From NCBI RefSeq assembly GCF_000236785.1, contig NZ_AGUF01000013.1, forward strand, positions 1 through 64,000: a DNA stretch of 64,000 bases. The letters are read 5' to 3'. Below are positions 7,721 to 16,088 of this stretch, in pieces. This DNA comes from Achromobacter arsenitoxydans SY8. Lineage in GTDB: Bacteria; Pseudomonadota; Gammaproteobacteria; Burkholderiales; Burkholderiaceae_B. The stretch's first letter is position 1; each line of letters opens with the position of its first letter. The notes under the pieces were generated by a model. That model did no database searches and was not told the DNA's origin. It saw only the letters and a list, made by a program, of their open reading frames with translations. The translations under genes and the position numbers were made by a program.

Positions 7721-8523
7721 ACGCCAACACCGCGGAATTCACGCAGATCCGCTTCACGCTGGAGCGCGGCGTGGGCGTCATCACGCTCAACCGGCCCGAG
7801 CGCATGAACAGCTTTACCGAAGTGATGCACGGCGAGCTCGCCCGGGCGCTGGACATTCTTGAGGCCGACGCCGGCTTGCGCGGCCTGGTGATCACCGGCG
7901 CCGGCCGCGGATTCTGCGCCGGCCAGGACCTGGGCGAACGCAAGCCGGCGCAGGACGGCACGCGCCGCGATCTGAGCCTCATGCTTGAAAAATGCTATCG
8001 CCCGCTCATCAACCGGCTGCGCGCCTTGCCCGTGCCCGTGGTGTGCGTGATGAACGGCGTGGCGGCGGGCGCGGGCGCCAGCCTGGTGCTGGCCTGCGAC
8101 GTGGTGTACGCCGTGGAGTCGGCCCGCTTCGTGCAGGCGTTCAGCAAGATCGGCCTGCTGCCGGACGCGGGCGGAACCTGGTTCCTGCCGCGCCTGGTGG
8201 GTTCGGCGCGCGCGATGGGGGCGGCCCTGTTCGGCGAATCGGTGTCCGCGGCGCAGGCCGAGTCCTGGGGCCTGATCTGGCGGGTGGTGCCCGATGCGGC
8301 GCTGCCGGACACGCTGCAACAGGTGCAGGACACGCTGGCCGCGGGCCCCACGCGCGCCTACGCGGCCACCAAGGCGGCGCTGCATGCGTCCAGCGGCAAC
8401 ACACTGGCGCAGCAGTTCGATCTGGAATGCAGCCTGCAGCGCGAACTCGGCTACACCGACGACTACCTGGAAGGCATGCGGGCGTTCGCCGAAAAACGGC
8501 CGCCCGCGTTTTCCGGAAAGTGA
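7717..8523 (+). CDS. Enoyl-CoA hydratase/isomerase (crotonase family, PaaG-like)
   Basis: 268-residue crotonase-fold protein. The stretch GAGRGFCAGQDLGERK carries the first oxyanion-hole backbone and matches PaaG-type isomerases (GxGxxFCAGQDL). The second segment, NGVAAGAGASLVLACD, is standard. KIGLLPDAGGTWFLPRLVG carries an acidic residue at the catalytic site. It would hydrate or isomerise the enoyl-CoA made by the two dehydrogenases. The ATG at 7717 overlaps the previous stop. No 3-hydroxyacyl-CoA dehydrogenase gene follows, which matters for the pathway reading. A perfect GC-rich hairpin begins directly after the stop. Confidence 0.88.
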   Translation: MNANTAEFTQIRFTLERGVGVITLNRPERMNSFTEVMHGELARALDILEADAGLRGLVITGAGRGFCAGQDLGERKPAQDGTRRDLSLMLEKCYRPLINRLRALPVPVVCVMNGVAAGAGASLVLACDVVYAVESARFVQAFSKIGLLPDAGGTWFLPRLVGSARAMGAALFGESVSAAQAESWGLIWRVVPDAALPDTLQQVQDTLAAGPTRAYAATKAALHASSGNTLAQQFDLECSLQRELGYTDDYLEGMRAFAEKRPPAFSGK

Positions 8524-8550
8524 CGCGCGCGCCGGCTCAGGGCGCGCGCG
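8524..8550. terminator. GC-rich hairpin between converging genes
   Basis: A 10-bp perfect stem, CGCGCGCGCC with GGCGCGCGCG and a 7-base loop, starts just after the hydratase stop at 8523 and contains the stop codon of the leftward LysR gene. There is no T-run on either side. It may act as a bidirectional terminator or transcript end-stabiliser. Confidence 0.45.
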
Positions 8551-9430
8551 GCGATTGGATCTGTTCGATCAGTTCGCGCGCGCAGCCGGGCAGGGCGTCG
8601 ATGTCCCGCACCAGCAGCTTGCGTTCGCGCACCACCCAGGGTTCGTCCAGCTCGACGACGCGCAGCGTGGTGTCCGCGCCATAGCGGCGGGCGGCCGAAT
8701 CGGGAATGACGCCGACGCCGACGCCCGCCTGCACCATGCGGCAGATCGAATCGAAGCTGTAGAGCTGGATGCGCTGCGGCAGACGCTGGCCGATGCGCTC
8801 GAGCTGGTCGCGCAGGAAGGCCACCAGCGTGGAGCCTTCGTGCATGGTGATGAACGGATAGCGCACCGCGTCCGCCAGCTTGACCTTGTCTTGGTCTTGC
8901 AGCGGGTGGCCATTGGGCACGACCAGCACCAGCCGGTCGGTGCTGAAGTGGATGGTCTGCAATTCGGGCGCGTCCACCGGGCCTGCGACGATGCCCAGGT
9001 CGGTCGTGCCGTCCAGCACGCCGCGCACGATGTCGCGCGTCAGGCGTTCCTGCAGGTCCACGGTGACCCCGGGATGTCCGGACAGGAACTGCGCCAGGAT
9101 GTCCGGCATGAATTCCGTAACGGCGGTGGTGTTGGCGAAGATGCGGATATGGCCGGCATCGCCGTCGGACTGCTCCTGGAAGTCGTGCTTCAGGTGATCC
9201 ACCTGCCGCATGATGACCCGCGCATGCTGCAGCAGTTTCTGACCGGCGGGGGTGATTTCCACGCCGCGGCTGTCGCGGTACAGGAGGCGCGTGTTGAGCT
9301 GGTTTTCCAGCGCCTTGATCCGCACGCTGACCGCAGCCAGGGACAGATGCGCCCGTTTGGCCGCCTGGGTCAGGCTGGGGGATTCGGCGATGTGGATGAA
9401 CAGTCTGAGGTCGGCGAGGTCGAAGTGCAT
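8537..9430 (-). CDS. LysR family transcriptional regulator of the itaconate-type cluster
   Basis: 297-residue LysR regulator. The N-terminal winged helix-turn-helix spans about residues 5-62 (LRLFIHIAESPSLTQAAKRA), followed by a two-lobe effector domain. The start at 9430 (MHFDLADLRL) gives the normal length; an in-frame start 90 bases upstream would add an atypical tail. The gene is divergent from the MaoC-like hydratase gene with 149 bases between, the classical LysR geometry. Pseudomonas itaconate loci have the same arrangement, a LysR gene divergent from the itaconyl-CoA hydratase gene. The effector could be itaconate or a related C5 acid. Regulation of the upstream acyl-CoA operon cannot be excluded. 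Confidence 0.85.
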   Translation of the reverse strand: MHFDLADLRLFIHIAESPSLTQAAKRAHLSLAAVSVRIKALENQLNTRLLYRDSRGVEITPAGQKLLQHARVIMRQVDHLKHDFQEQSDGDAGHIRIFANTTAVTEFMPDILAQFLSGHPGVTVDLQERLTRDIVRGVLDGTTDLGIVAGPVDAPELQTIHFSTDRLVLVVPNGHPLQDQDKVKLADAVRYPFITMHEGSTLVAFLRDQLERIGQRLPQRIQLYSFDSICRMVQAGVGVGVIPDSAARRYGADTTLRVVELDEPWVVRERKLLVRDIDALPGCARELIEQIQSPRAP

Positions 9431-9579
9431 GGCCCATATATTACGGCGCGTTGTGCCGGGCCGGGCGCGGATGGCCGATTCAGGCCCAGCAAACCCCGCC
9501 TTGAGGAAAAACGAATTCACTTAGGCTGGGGCTTGCGGGCATGCTTCAGGCTTGATAATTCCACCAGAGGATTTCCGGC
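9431..9579. promoter_or_regulatory. Divergent LysR/hydratase control region
   Basis: 149 bases between the divergent starts. On the rightward strand, TTGCGG near 9533 is spaced 17 bases from TAATTC, a plausible weak sigma-70 promoter, and AGAGGA lies before the hydratase ATG. I see no perfect LysR T-N11-A dyad, though the regulator most likely binds here. Confidence 0.4.
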
Positions 9580-10410
9580 ATGACTTCAACAGATCCGGCC
9601 GCATGGATCGGCAGCGGCGAACGCAAGGCGGACGCCATGGATCCCGGCCACGCCGCGCGCATCGCCGCAACCCTGGGCGGTCCCGTGCCCGCCGCGGGAG
9701 ATGACCTGCCGCCGCTGTGGCAATGGGCCTTCTTCATCGGCACGGTGGGCATGGACGGGTTGGGGACGGATGGGCATCCCTCGCGCGGCGGCTTTCTTCC
9801 GCCCGCGCAGGACCGCAACCGCATGTGGGCGGGCGGCCGCGTCGAATTCCGCCAGCCGCTCAAGGTGGGGACGCCCGCCGAACGCGTTTCCACGGTGGCC
9901 GACGTCAAGGAAAAATCGGGCCGCACAGGCTCCTTGCTGTTCGTGACCGTGCGCCATGAATACCATCAGGCGGGCGAGCTGGCCATCGTGGAAGAACAGG
10001 ACATCGTGTACCGCCAGCCGTCGCCGCCCAAGCTGACCGGCAGCGAGCCGGCGCCGCAGGCGCAATGGACCGACACCGTGAATCCTTCTCCGGTGCTGCT
10101 GTTCCGCTATTCGGCGGTTACCTTCAACGGCCACCGCATCCACTACGACCATCCCTACGTGACCGGCGTCGAGGGCTATCCCGGCCTGGTGGTGCACGGT
10201 CCCCTCATCGCCACCGAAATGGTCGCCGCGTTCCGGCGCGCCCATCCCAAGGCGCGCCTTACGCACCTGTCCTACCGCGGCTTGCGTCCGCTGATCTCGC
10301 CCGCGCCCTTCCAGGCGGCCGGCCGCCTGACCGAGCCGGGCGTGGCCCAGCTCTGGGCAGAGCAGGACGGCACGCTGGCCCACCAAGCTGAATTGAGGTT
10401 CACCGAATGA
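9580..10410 (+). CDS. MaoC-like double hot-dog dehydratase/hydratase (itaconyl- or mesaconyl-CoA hydratase type)
   Basis: 276-residue protein with two hot-dog domains, as in mesaconyl-C4-CoA hydratase and itaconyl-CoA hydratase. The N-terminal half has DRNRMWAGGRVEF and KEKSGRTGSLLFVTV. The C-terminal half has FNGHRIHYDHPYV and GLVVHGPL, the R-hydratase-type catalytic region with Asp and His. It is first of three tightly packed genes and overlaps the CoA-transferase gene by 4 bases. In the known itaconate route this enzyme turns itaconyl-CoA into citramalyl-CoA. The family is clear; the exact substrate is inferred from the neighbours. Confidence 0.8.
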   Translation: MTSTDPAAWIGSGERKADAMDPGHAARIAATLGGPVPAAGDDLPPLWQWAFFIGTVGMDGLGTDGHPSRGGFLPPAQDRNRMWAGGRVEFRQPLKVGTPAERVSTVADVKEKSGRTGSLLFVTVRHEYHQAGELAIVEEQDIVYRQPSPPKLTGSEPAPQAQWTDTVNPSPVLLFRYSAVTFNGHRIHYDHPYVTGVEGYPGLVVHGPLIATEMVAAFRRAHPKARLTHLSYRGLRPLISPAPFQAAGRLTEPGVAQLWAEQDGTLAHQAELRFTE

Positions 10411-11600
10411 ACACGCAGGCCTCCCGCCCGCTGGACGGCATTACCGTCGTCAGCCTTGAACACGCCATCGCCGCGCCTTTCTGCACCCGCCAGCTGGCGG
10501 ACATGGGCGCGCGCGTCATCAAGATCGAACGCCCCGGCAGCGGCGATTTCGCCCGCGGCTACGACGAACGCGTGCGCGGCCTGTCCTCGCACTTCGTCTG
10601 GACCAACAGGTCCAAGGAAAGCCTGACGCTGGATCTGAAGCGCGACGAGGCCGGCGACATCATGGACCGCCTGCTGGAATCGGCCGATGTGCTGGTGCAG
10701 AACCTGGCCCCCGGCGCGGCAGCGCGGCTCGGGCTGTCTTTCGATGCGCTGCACAAGAAGCATCCGCGCCTGATCGTCTGCGATATCTCGGGCTACGGGG
10801 AAGGCGGCCCCTACCAGGACAAGAAGGCCTACGATCTCCTGATCCAGAGCGAAAGCGGCTTCCTGTCGGTCACCGGCACGAAGGACGACCCGGTCAAGGC
10901 CGGCTGCTCCATCGCGGACATCGCCGCCGGCATGTACGCCTATTCGGCCATCCTGAACGCGTTGCTGCTGCGCCAGAAGACGGGCCTGGGCAGCCGCCTG
11001 GACGTGTCCATGCTGGAAAGCATGGTCGAGTGGATGGGCTTTCCCATGTATTACGCCTTCGATGGCGCGGCGCCGCCCGTGCGCGCCGGCGCCGCCCACG
11101 CCTCCATCTATCCCTACGGGCCGTTCCCCGTGGGCGGAGGCTCCACCATCATGCTGGGCCTGCAGAATGAACGGGAGTGGCGCGTCTTCTGCGCCCAGGT
11201 GCTGCGCCAGGCCGAGCTGGCGGAAGATCCGCGCTTCATTTCCAATTCGCTGCGCACCGCCAATCGCGACGCCCTGCGCGGCCTTATCGTGGCCGCCTTC
11301 GCCGACCTGTCCATCGAGCAGGTGACGCAACGCCTGGAAGACGCGCAGATCGCCAACGCGCGCGTCAACGATATGGCGGGCGTGTGGGCGCATCCCCAAT
11401 TGCAGGCCCGCCAGCGCTGGAGCCAGGTCGACAGCCCGCAGGGCGTGCTGCCTGCGCTGCTGCCGCCCGCCAGCAGCAGCGCCTTCGCGCCGCGCATGGG
11501 GGCCGTGCCCGCGGTGGGCCAAAACACCGATGCGGTGCTAGCATCACTGGGATACGCGCCGGAACAGGTGGCGCAATTCCATGCCTCGGAGGTCGTGTGA
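10407..11600 (+). CDS. Class III (CaiB/BaiF) CoA-transferase, itaconate/mesaconate type
   Basis: 397-residue family III CoA-transferase. VVSLEHAIAAPFCTRQLADM is the N-terminal CoA-site region, VQNLAPGA is the usual second motif, and KKAYDLLIQSESG holds the catalytic Asp that forms the acyl-aspartyl anhydride. The AYDLLIQ form is shared with itaconate and mesaconyl-CoA transferases. It overlaps the hydratase by 4 bases and the CitE-like gene by 1 base, so the three are one translational unit. It would load CoA onto the C5 dicarboxylate. The alternative is a transferase for another short dicarboxylate in a pathway with the same chemistry. Confidence 0.82.
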   Translation: MNTQASRPLDGITVVSLEHAIAAPFCTRQLADMGARVIKIERPGSGDFARGYDERVRGLSSHFVWTNRSKESLTLDLKRDEAGDIMDRLLESADVLVQNLAPGAAARLGLSFDALHKKHPRLIVCDISGYGEGGPYQDKKAYDLLIQSESGFLSVTGTKDDPVKAGCSIADIAAGMYAYSAILNALLLRQKTGLGSRLDVSMLESMVEWMGFPMYYAFDGAAPPVRAGAAHASIYPYGPFPVGGGSTIMLGLQNEREWRVFCAQVLRQAELAEDPRFISNSLRTANRDALRGLIVAAFADLSIEQVTQRLEDAQIANARVNDMAGVWAHPQLQARQRWSQVDSPQGVLPALLPPASSSAFAPRMGAVPAVGQNTDAVLASLGYAPEQVAQFHASEVV

Positions 11601-12430
11601 TGCATCCCGTCGTTCGTAGCGCCCTGTTTGTGCCGGCCTCCCGGGCCGAGCGCATACCCAAAGCGCTGGCCGCCGGCGCGGATGCCGTCATCGTTGACCT
11701 GGAAGACGCGGTGGAACACCTGGCCAAGGCTTCCGCCCGCGAAGCCCTGTGCGACTTCCTGGGCCTGAATCCCCAGGCGCGGGTGTGGATCCGCATCAAC
11801 GACGCGTCGACGTCCTGGCATGACGACGATCTCAAGGCCTGCCGCGGCAAGCCCGGCGTGACGGGCATCCTGCTGCCCAAGGCCGAAAGCATGATGCAGG
11901 TGCGCCACGCCGCCCAGGCTGGCGTGCCCGTGATTCCCATCATCGAAACCGCCCAGGGCGTCCTCAACGCCGGCGAGATCGCGGCGACGCCCAGCGTCGC
12001 GCGCCTGGCCTTCGGCAGCCTGGATTACGGCCTGGACCTGGGGCTGACGCCCGACACCCCTGGCGCCGAAACCGTGCTGGACCACGCCCGCGTGCAGGTG
12101 CTGCTGCATACCCGCTCCGCCGGCCTCGCGCCCGCGCTGGACGGCGTCTTTCCCGGCGTGCAGGATCAGGCTGGCCTTGCCGCCGCAGCGGGCCGCGCGC
12201 AGCAGATGGGATTCGGCGGCATGCTGTGCATCCATCCCACGCAGGTGCCGGTCATCCACGCCGCCTTCGTGCCGGCGCTGCAGGAACTGGAATGGGCGCG
12301 GCGTGTCGTCGCCGCCCATCGCGACACGGCCGCGGGCACCTTCATGCTGGACGGCAAAATGGTCGACGCGCCCGTCATCGCGCGCGCCCGCCTGGTGCTG
12401 GCGCAGGCGGGGGAACCCGCGCGGGCCTGA
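11600..12430 (+). CDS. CitE-like HpcH/HpaI-family lyase (probable citramalyl-CoA lyase)
   Basis: 276-residue CitE/HpcH-family TIM barrel. ALFVPASRAERIPKAL opens the protein, DAVIVDLEDAVE carries a metal-near acidic pair, IPIIETAQGVLNA the Mg-binding Glu, and LAFGSLDYGLDLG the Mg-binding Asp. It is stand-alone, without citrate lyase partners, so it should cleave a CoA thioester such as citramalyl-CoA to acetyl-CoA and pyruvate. The ATG at 11600 shares its A with the previous TGA stop. With the hydratase and CoA-transferase it completes a three-step route equivalent to itaconate catabolism. Malyl-CoA-type substrates are an alternative. Confidence 0.82.
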   Translation: MHPVVRSALFVPASRAERIPKALAAGADAVIVDLEDAVEHLAKASAREALCDFLGLNPQARVWIRINDASTSWHDDDLKACRGKPGVTGILLPKAESMMQVRHAAQAGVPVIPIIETAQGVLNAGEIAATPSVARLAFGSLDYGLDLGLTPDTPGAETVLDHARVQVLLHTRSAGLAPALDGVFPGVQDQAGLAAAAGRAQQMGFGGMLCIHPTQVPVIHAAFVPALQELEWARRVVAAHRDTAAGTFMLDGKMVDAPVIARARLVLAQAGEPARA

Positions 12431-12580
12431 TTCCCCTGCGGCGCGCGACAGGATCCGCCCGCCGCTTTCCGGCGCGCGCGGCAGGCCGGTTTAACCTTGC
12501 GCAAGTGTTCCAGGGTCACCGGGCGCCGCGCAGCCGCCGGCGTGTCAGACTCCACACATAGCTTCCTTAAAGGCAGGCCC

Positions 12581-13477
12581 ATGGGCGACGCGCTTTTCAT
12601 CGGACATACCTACATCGACGTCACCGTGCTGGCCGACGAATGGCCCACGGGCGACCAGAAGAGCGTGGCGCGCGACTATGCCGTGTCCTTCGGCGGCAAT
12701 GCGGTCACGGCCGCATTCGCCTGTGCGCGGCTGGGCTTGCCGCCGGACCTGATCTGCTCGCTGGCGCCGGACTGGCTGGGGCACATGTACACCGACATGG
12801 CGGCCGCGCACGGGGTGACGCTGCATGCGCGCCAGGTGCGCCGGTCGTCCCTGTCTTTCATCATGCCCAACCACGGCAAGCGCGCCATCCTGCGCGCGCG
12901 CGACGTGGAATACCTGAACGATTTCCCCAGACTGGACATCGGCGGCTACCGGGCCCTGCATCTGGACGGCCATCAGCCCGACGCGGCCCTGCATTACGCG
13001 CGCGCCTGCCGTCAGGCGGGCATCCTGACCTCGCTGGACGGCGGGGGCGTGCGCGAGAACACCGACGAACTGCTGCGCTTCATCGACGTGGCCGTCTGCG
13101 CGGAGCGCATGTGCGAGCAGCTGGGGCTGACGCCTGCGGGCCTGCTGGACCTGCTCAAGGCGCGCGGCTGCCGCATCGGCGCGGTCACGATGGGCGAGCG
13201 CGGCATGCTCTGGTACGACGAGACGGGGCGGGTCGATACGCTGCCTTCGCTGGACGTGCCGGGCTCGCGCATTGTCGACACATCGGGCGCGGGCGACGTG
13301 TTCCATGGCGCCTATGTCTGGTCCTACCTGACGCGGCCCGAGCAGCCCTGGATCGAACACTTTACTTTCGCGCGGGCCGCCTCCGCCCACAAGATCCAGC
13401 ACCTGGGCAACGAAGCGGGGCTGCCGCAGGTCGAGGACGTCGAGCGCGCGATGATGGCGTTCACGCCGAAGGCGTGA
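12581..13477 (+). CDS. PfkB family carbohydrate kinase
   Basis: 298-residue ribokinase-like sugar kinase. The N-terminal FIGHTYIDVTV and FGGNAVTAAFACARLG form the substrate side (PfkB signature 1 region). DTSGAGDVFHGAYVW near residue 243 is PfkB signature 2 with the catalytic Asp and anion hole. The start at 12581 (MGDALFIG) matches the family; an upstream in-frame start gives a 28-residue unrelated tail. It stands alone, 150 bases after the lyase gene and convergent with folK, so context does not reveal the sugar. Ribokinase-, fructokinase- or 2-keto-3-deoxygluconate kinase-like activity are all possible. Confidence 0.85.
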   Translation: MGDALFIGHTYIDVTVLADEWPTGDQKSVARDYAVSFGGNAVTAAFACARLGLPPDLICSLAPDWLGHMYTDMAAAHGVTLHARQVRRSSLSFIMPNHGKRAILRARDVEYLNDFPRLDIGGYRALHLDGHQPDAALHYARACRQAGILTSLDGGGVRENTDELLRFIDVAVCAERMCEQLGLTPAGLLDLLKARGCRIGAVTMGERGMLWYDETGRVDTLPSLDVPGSRIVDTSGAGDVFHGAYVWSYLTRPEQPWIEHFTFARAASAHKIQHLGNEAGLPQVEDVERAMMAFTPKA

Positions 13478-13525
13478 CGGGCTGGCGGCGCCTGGATGCG
13501 CGCCGCACGGAATCGCCGCGGGCGG

Positions 13526-14014
13526 TCAGGCGGCGATCCGCTCGATGGACTGGTCGTGGATCGCGGCGATCCACGCGGCTATCGGCTTGCCCTGCAGCAG
13601 CAGGCCAGGCGCCAGGTCGCGCAAGGGCAGCAGCACAAAGGCGCGTAGATGCATGCGGGGATGCGGCAGGATCAGGCGTTCGTGGTCCAGCTGCGTGTCG
13701 CCGTACAGCAGCAGGTCCAGGTCCAGCGTGCGGGGCGCGTTCCGGTAGGGACGCTGGCGGCCATGCTGGTTTTCCAGGGCCTGCAGCACGTCCAGCAACT
13801 CCAGCGGCGGCAGGGTGGTGTCCAGCGCCGCCACGGCGTTGACGAAGTCGGGGCCCGAGGCGTCGACCGGCGCGCTGCGGTAGAAAGGCGACGCCGTCGC
13901 CGCGGCAATGCCGGGCGTCAATTGCAGTTCCGCCAGCACCTGGCGCAGCGTCGCGGCGCTGTCTCCCAGGTTGGCGCCCAGGCCGATATAGGCGCGGACA
14001 GGCTGGCGCTGCAT
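13526..14014 (-). CDS. folK: 7,8-dihydro-6-hydroxymethylpterin pyrophosphokinase (HPPK)
   Basis: 162-residue HPPK, which transfers pyrophosphate from ATP to the pterin in folate synthesis. YIGLGANLGD opens the protein, FYRSAPVD follows, and the signature around RTLDLDLLLYGD carries the paired catalytic aspartates. LPHPRMHLRAFVLLPL is the C-terminal motif. The start at 14014 (MQRQPVRAYIGLG) is just 4 bases downstream of the pcnB stop, so the genes are coupled. The pcnB-folK order is common in proteobacteria. It is the last gene of the leftward hda-HAD-pcnB-folK operon. Confidence 0.95.
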   Translation of the reverse strand: MQRQPVRAYIGLGANLGDSAATLRQVLAELQLTPGIAAATASPFYRSAPVDASGPDFVNAVAALDTTLPPLELLDVLQALENQHGRQRPYRNAPRTLDLDLLLYGDTQLDHERLILPHPRMHLRAFVLLPLRDLAPGLLLQGKPIAAWIAAIHDQSIERIAA

Positions 14015-14018
14015 GGCG

Positions 14019-15389
14019 TCAATCGCCGCTGGGCGAGCTGCTGCGCGGACCGCTGCGGCGCGGACGGCGGCGCCGGCGGGCGGGCGACGACGACGGCGCG
14101 TCGCCGGCATCGCGCGGCTGGCGCGCGATTTCTTCGATCATGTCGGCGCGGGTGACGTCGTCGGCATTGGCCAGGTCCATCCACCACTGCGCCAGCACGC
14201 TGTCGAATTCGCCGGCGGCGGCGCGCAGTTGCAGGAAGTCGCAGGCGGCGCGAAAGCGCGGCTGCTCGATCATGCGGTAGATGGTCTTGCCCATGCGGCG
14301 TTCGAAGCGCGGCTGCATGAACCAGATTTCGCGCATGTCCGACGAAAAGCGGCGCTGGATGGCCAGCTTCTCGGTCTGTTCGTCCAGCACCGAGTCGGCG
14401 GCCGACGACAGCGCCGGGATGGTGTGTTCGCCCTGGGCGCGCAGCTGCTTCCAGCGCACGTCCACTTGCTGCCACAGCAGCGCGGCGAACAGGAAGCTGG
14501 GGCTGATGGTCTTGCCGGCGCGCACGCGTGCGTCGGTGCGTTCGAGGGCGAGTTCCACGAAGTGTTCGCCGCCGGGCTGCTCCAGCACGACGTCCAGCAG
14601 CGGCAGCAGGCCCTTGTGCAGGCCATCCGCGCGCAGCTGCCGCAGGCAGTCCATGGCGTGGCCGCAGGTCAGCAGCTTGAGCATTTCGTCGAACAGGCGC
14701 GAGGCCGGCACGTTCTCGATCAGGTCCGCCATGGTCTGGATCGGCTGGCGCGTGGCCGGGTCGATCGCGCCGTTGAGCTTGGCGGCGAAACGCACCGCGC
14801 GCAACATGCGGACCGGGTCTTCGCGGTAGCGCTTGACGGGATCGCCGATGATGCGGATCTGGCGCTTCTTCAGGTCGGCCACGCCATCGTGGTAGTCGAT
14901 GACTTCCTCGTTGTGCGGGTCGTAGTACAGCGCGTTCATGGTGAAGTCGCGGCGCTTGGCGTCTTCTTCCTGCGACCCGAACACGTTGTCGCGCAGGATG
15001 CGGCCGTGCTCGTCGGTTTCCTGGTCTTCCGAGGCCGGGGCGCGGAAGGTGGAGGTCTCGATGATTTCCTGGCCGAACACGACGTGGACGAGCTGGAAGC
15101 GGCGGCCGATGATGCGGGCGCGGCGGAACAGCGGGCGGATCTGTTCGGGCGTGGCGTTGGTGGCCACGTCGAAGTCCTTGGGTTCGAGGCCGACGATGAG
15201 GTCGCGCACCGCGCCGCCGACGATGTAGGCTTCGTAGCCATGCTGGCGCAGGACTTCGCATACCTTGATGGCGTGGCGCGACACGTTGCGGCGGTCGATG
15301 CCGTGCTTGTCGCGCGTGATGCGCAACGGCCCCTTGGGCGCCGGCGCGAACAGTCGGCCGACGAATTTTCTTATGGTTTCAGTGATCAT
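14019..15389 (-). CDS. pcnB: Poly(A) polymerase I
   Basis: 456-residue class II nucleotidyltransferase. The head domain holds YIVGGAVRDLIVGLEPKDFDVATNATP, split here as IVGGAVRDL and KDFDVATNATP with the metal-binding DxD. RRDFTMNALYYD is the second conserved block. The DPVRMLRAVRFAAKL helix is typical of PcnB. The C-terminus is strongly basic (RRRRRPRR), as in known poly(A) polymerases that bind RNA. It adds 3' poly(A) tails that promote RNA decay. It begins one base after the HAD phosphatase stop and runs into folK. tRNA nucleotidyltransferase is a close relative, but the length, basic tail and folK linkage favour PcnB. Confidence 0.93.
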   Translation of the reverse strand: MITETIRKFVGRLFAPAPKGPLRITRDKHGIDRRNVSRHAIKVCEVLRQHGYEAYIVGGAVRDLIVGLEPKDFDVATNATPEQIRPLFRRARIIGRRFQLVHVVFGQEIIETSTFRAPASEDQETDEHGRILRDNVFGSQEEDAKRRDFTMNALYYDPHNEEVIDYHDGVADLKKRQIRIIGDPVKRYREDPVRMLRAVRFAAKLNGAIDPATRQPIQTMADLIENVPASRLFDEMLKLLTCGHAMDCLRQLRADGLHKGLLPLLDVVLEQPGGEHFVELALERTDARVRAGKTISPSFLFAALLWQQVDVRWKQLRAQGEHTIPALSSAADSVLDEQTEKLAIQRRFSSDMREIWFMQPRFERRMGKTIYRMIEQPRFRAACDFLQLRAAAGEFDSVLAQWWMDLANADDVTRADMIEEIARQPRDAGDAPSSSPARRRRRPRRSGPRSSSPSGD

Positions 15390-16088
15390 TTAGGACTTCG
15401 AATCTTCCATGTGGTCGAACAGGTCGATCACTTGCCAGCCGCGTTCCTGCGCGATGCCGCGCAGGGTGGGGCTGGGGTTGGCGGCGATCGGGCGGGTCAC
15501 CTTTTCGAGGAGAGGCACATCATTGACCGAATCGCTATAGAAAAACGATTCGGAGAAATCCGCAAGTCCCAATCCCATGCCGGACAGCCAATCGTTGACG
15601 CGCACCACCTTGCCTTCCTTGAAACTGGGCGTGCCCAGGATCCGGCCGGTGTAGCGGCCGCGCAGATATTCGGCGTCGGTCGCGACCAGGTGGGGCACGC
15701 CGAAGGCGCGGGCGATGGGGGCGGTGACGAAGCTGTTGGTGGCCGTGACGATGGCGCAGAGATCGCCGGCTTCCAAGTGGGAATCCACGAGGTCGCGCGC
15801 GGCGGGGGTGATGGACGGGCGGATGACTTCGCCCATGAAGGCTTCGTGCCAGGACGCCAGGTCGTAGGGCGAATGCGCGGCCAGGAGGCCCAGCATGAAC
15901 TCCGCGGCCTGTTCGGCCGTCAGTTCGCCGCGGTTGTAGCGGTCCATCAGATCGTCGTTCAGACGGCGGGCTTCGACGGGATCGCCCGCGCGGCCCGTGC
16001 GAGCCAGATAGTCGGCCCATTGATAGTCGCTATCCAGCGGCAACAGGGTGTGATCCAGGTCGAACAGGGCGAGACGTCGGGTGGTCAT
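15390..16088 (-). CDS. HAD-IB family phosphatase (SerB-like)
   Basis: 232-residue haloacid dehalogenase superfamily hydrolase. Motif I is FDLDHTLLP with the nucleophilic Asp at residue 10, motif II lies around TATNSF, and motif III/IV around YSDSVNDVPLL. It belongs to the HAD-IB group with phosphoserine phosphatase-like proteins. Many proteobacteria place such a gene between hda and pcnB. The physiological substrate is unproven; histidinol-phosphate and phosphoserine have been reported for relatives. It overlaps hda by 4 bases and abuts pcnB. Confidence 0.85.
   Translation of the reverse strand: MTTRRLALFDLDHTLLPLDSDYQWADYLARTGRAGDPVEARRLNDDLMDRYNRGELTAEQAAEFMLGLLAAHSPYDLASWHEAFMGEVIRPSITPAARDLVDSHLEAGDLCAIVTATNSFVTAPIARAFGVPHLVATDAEYLRGRYTGRILGTPSFKEGKVVRVNDWLSGMGLGLADFSESFFYSDSVNDVPLLEKVTRPIAANPSPTLRGIAQERGWQVIDLFDHMEDSKS

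Noticed and set aside
13485-13504. GCGGCGC/GCGCCGC hairpin between the PfkB kinase and folK genes
   Set aside because: A 7-bp stem without T-runs in very GC-rich DNA is expected by chance; it is not a convincing terminator.
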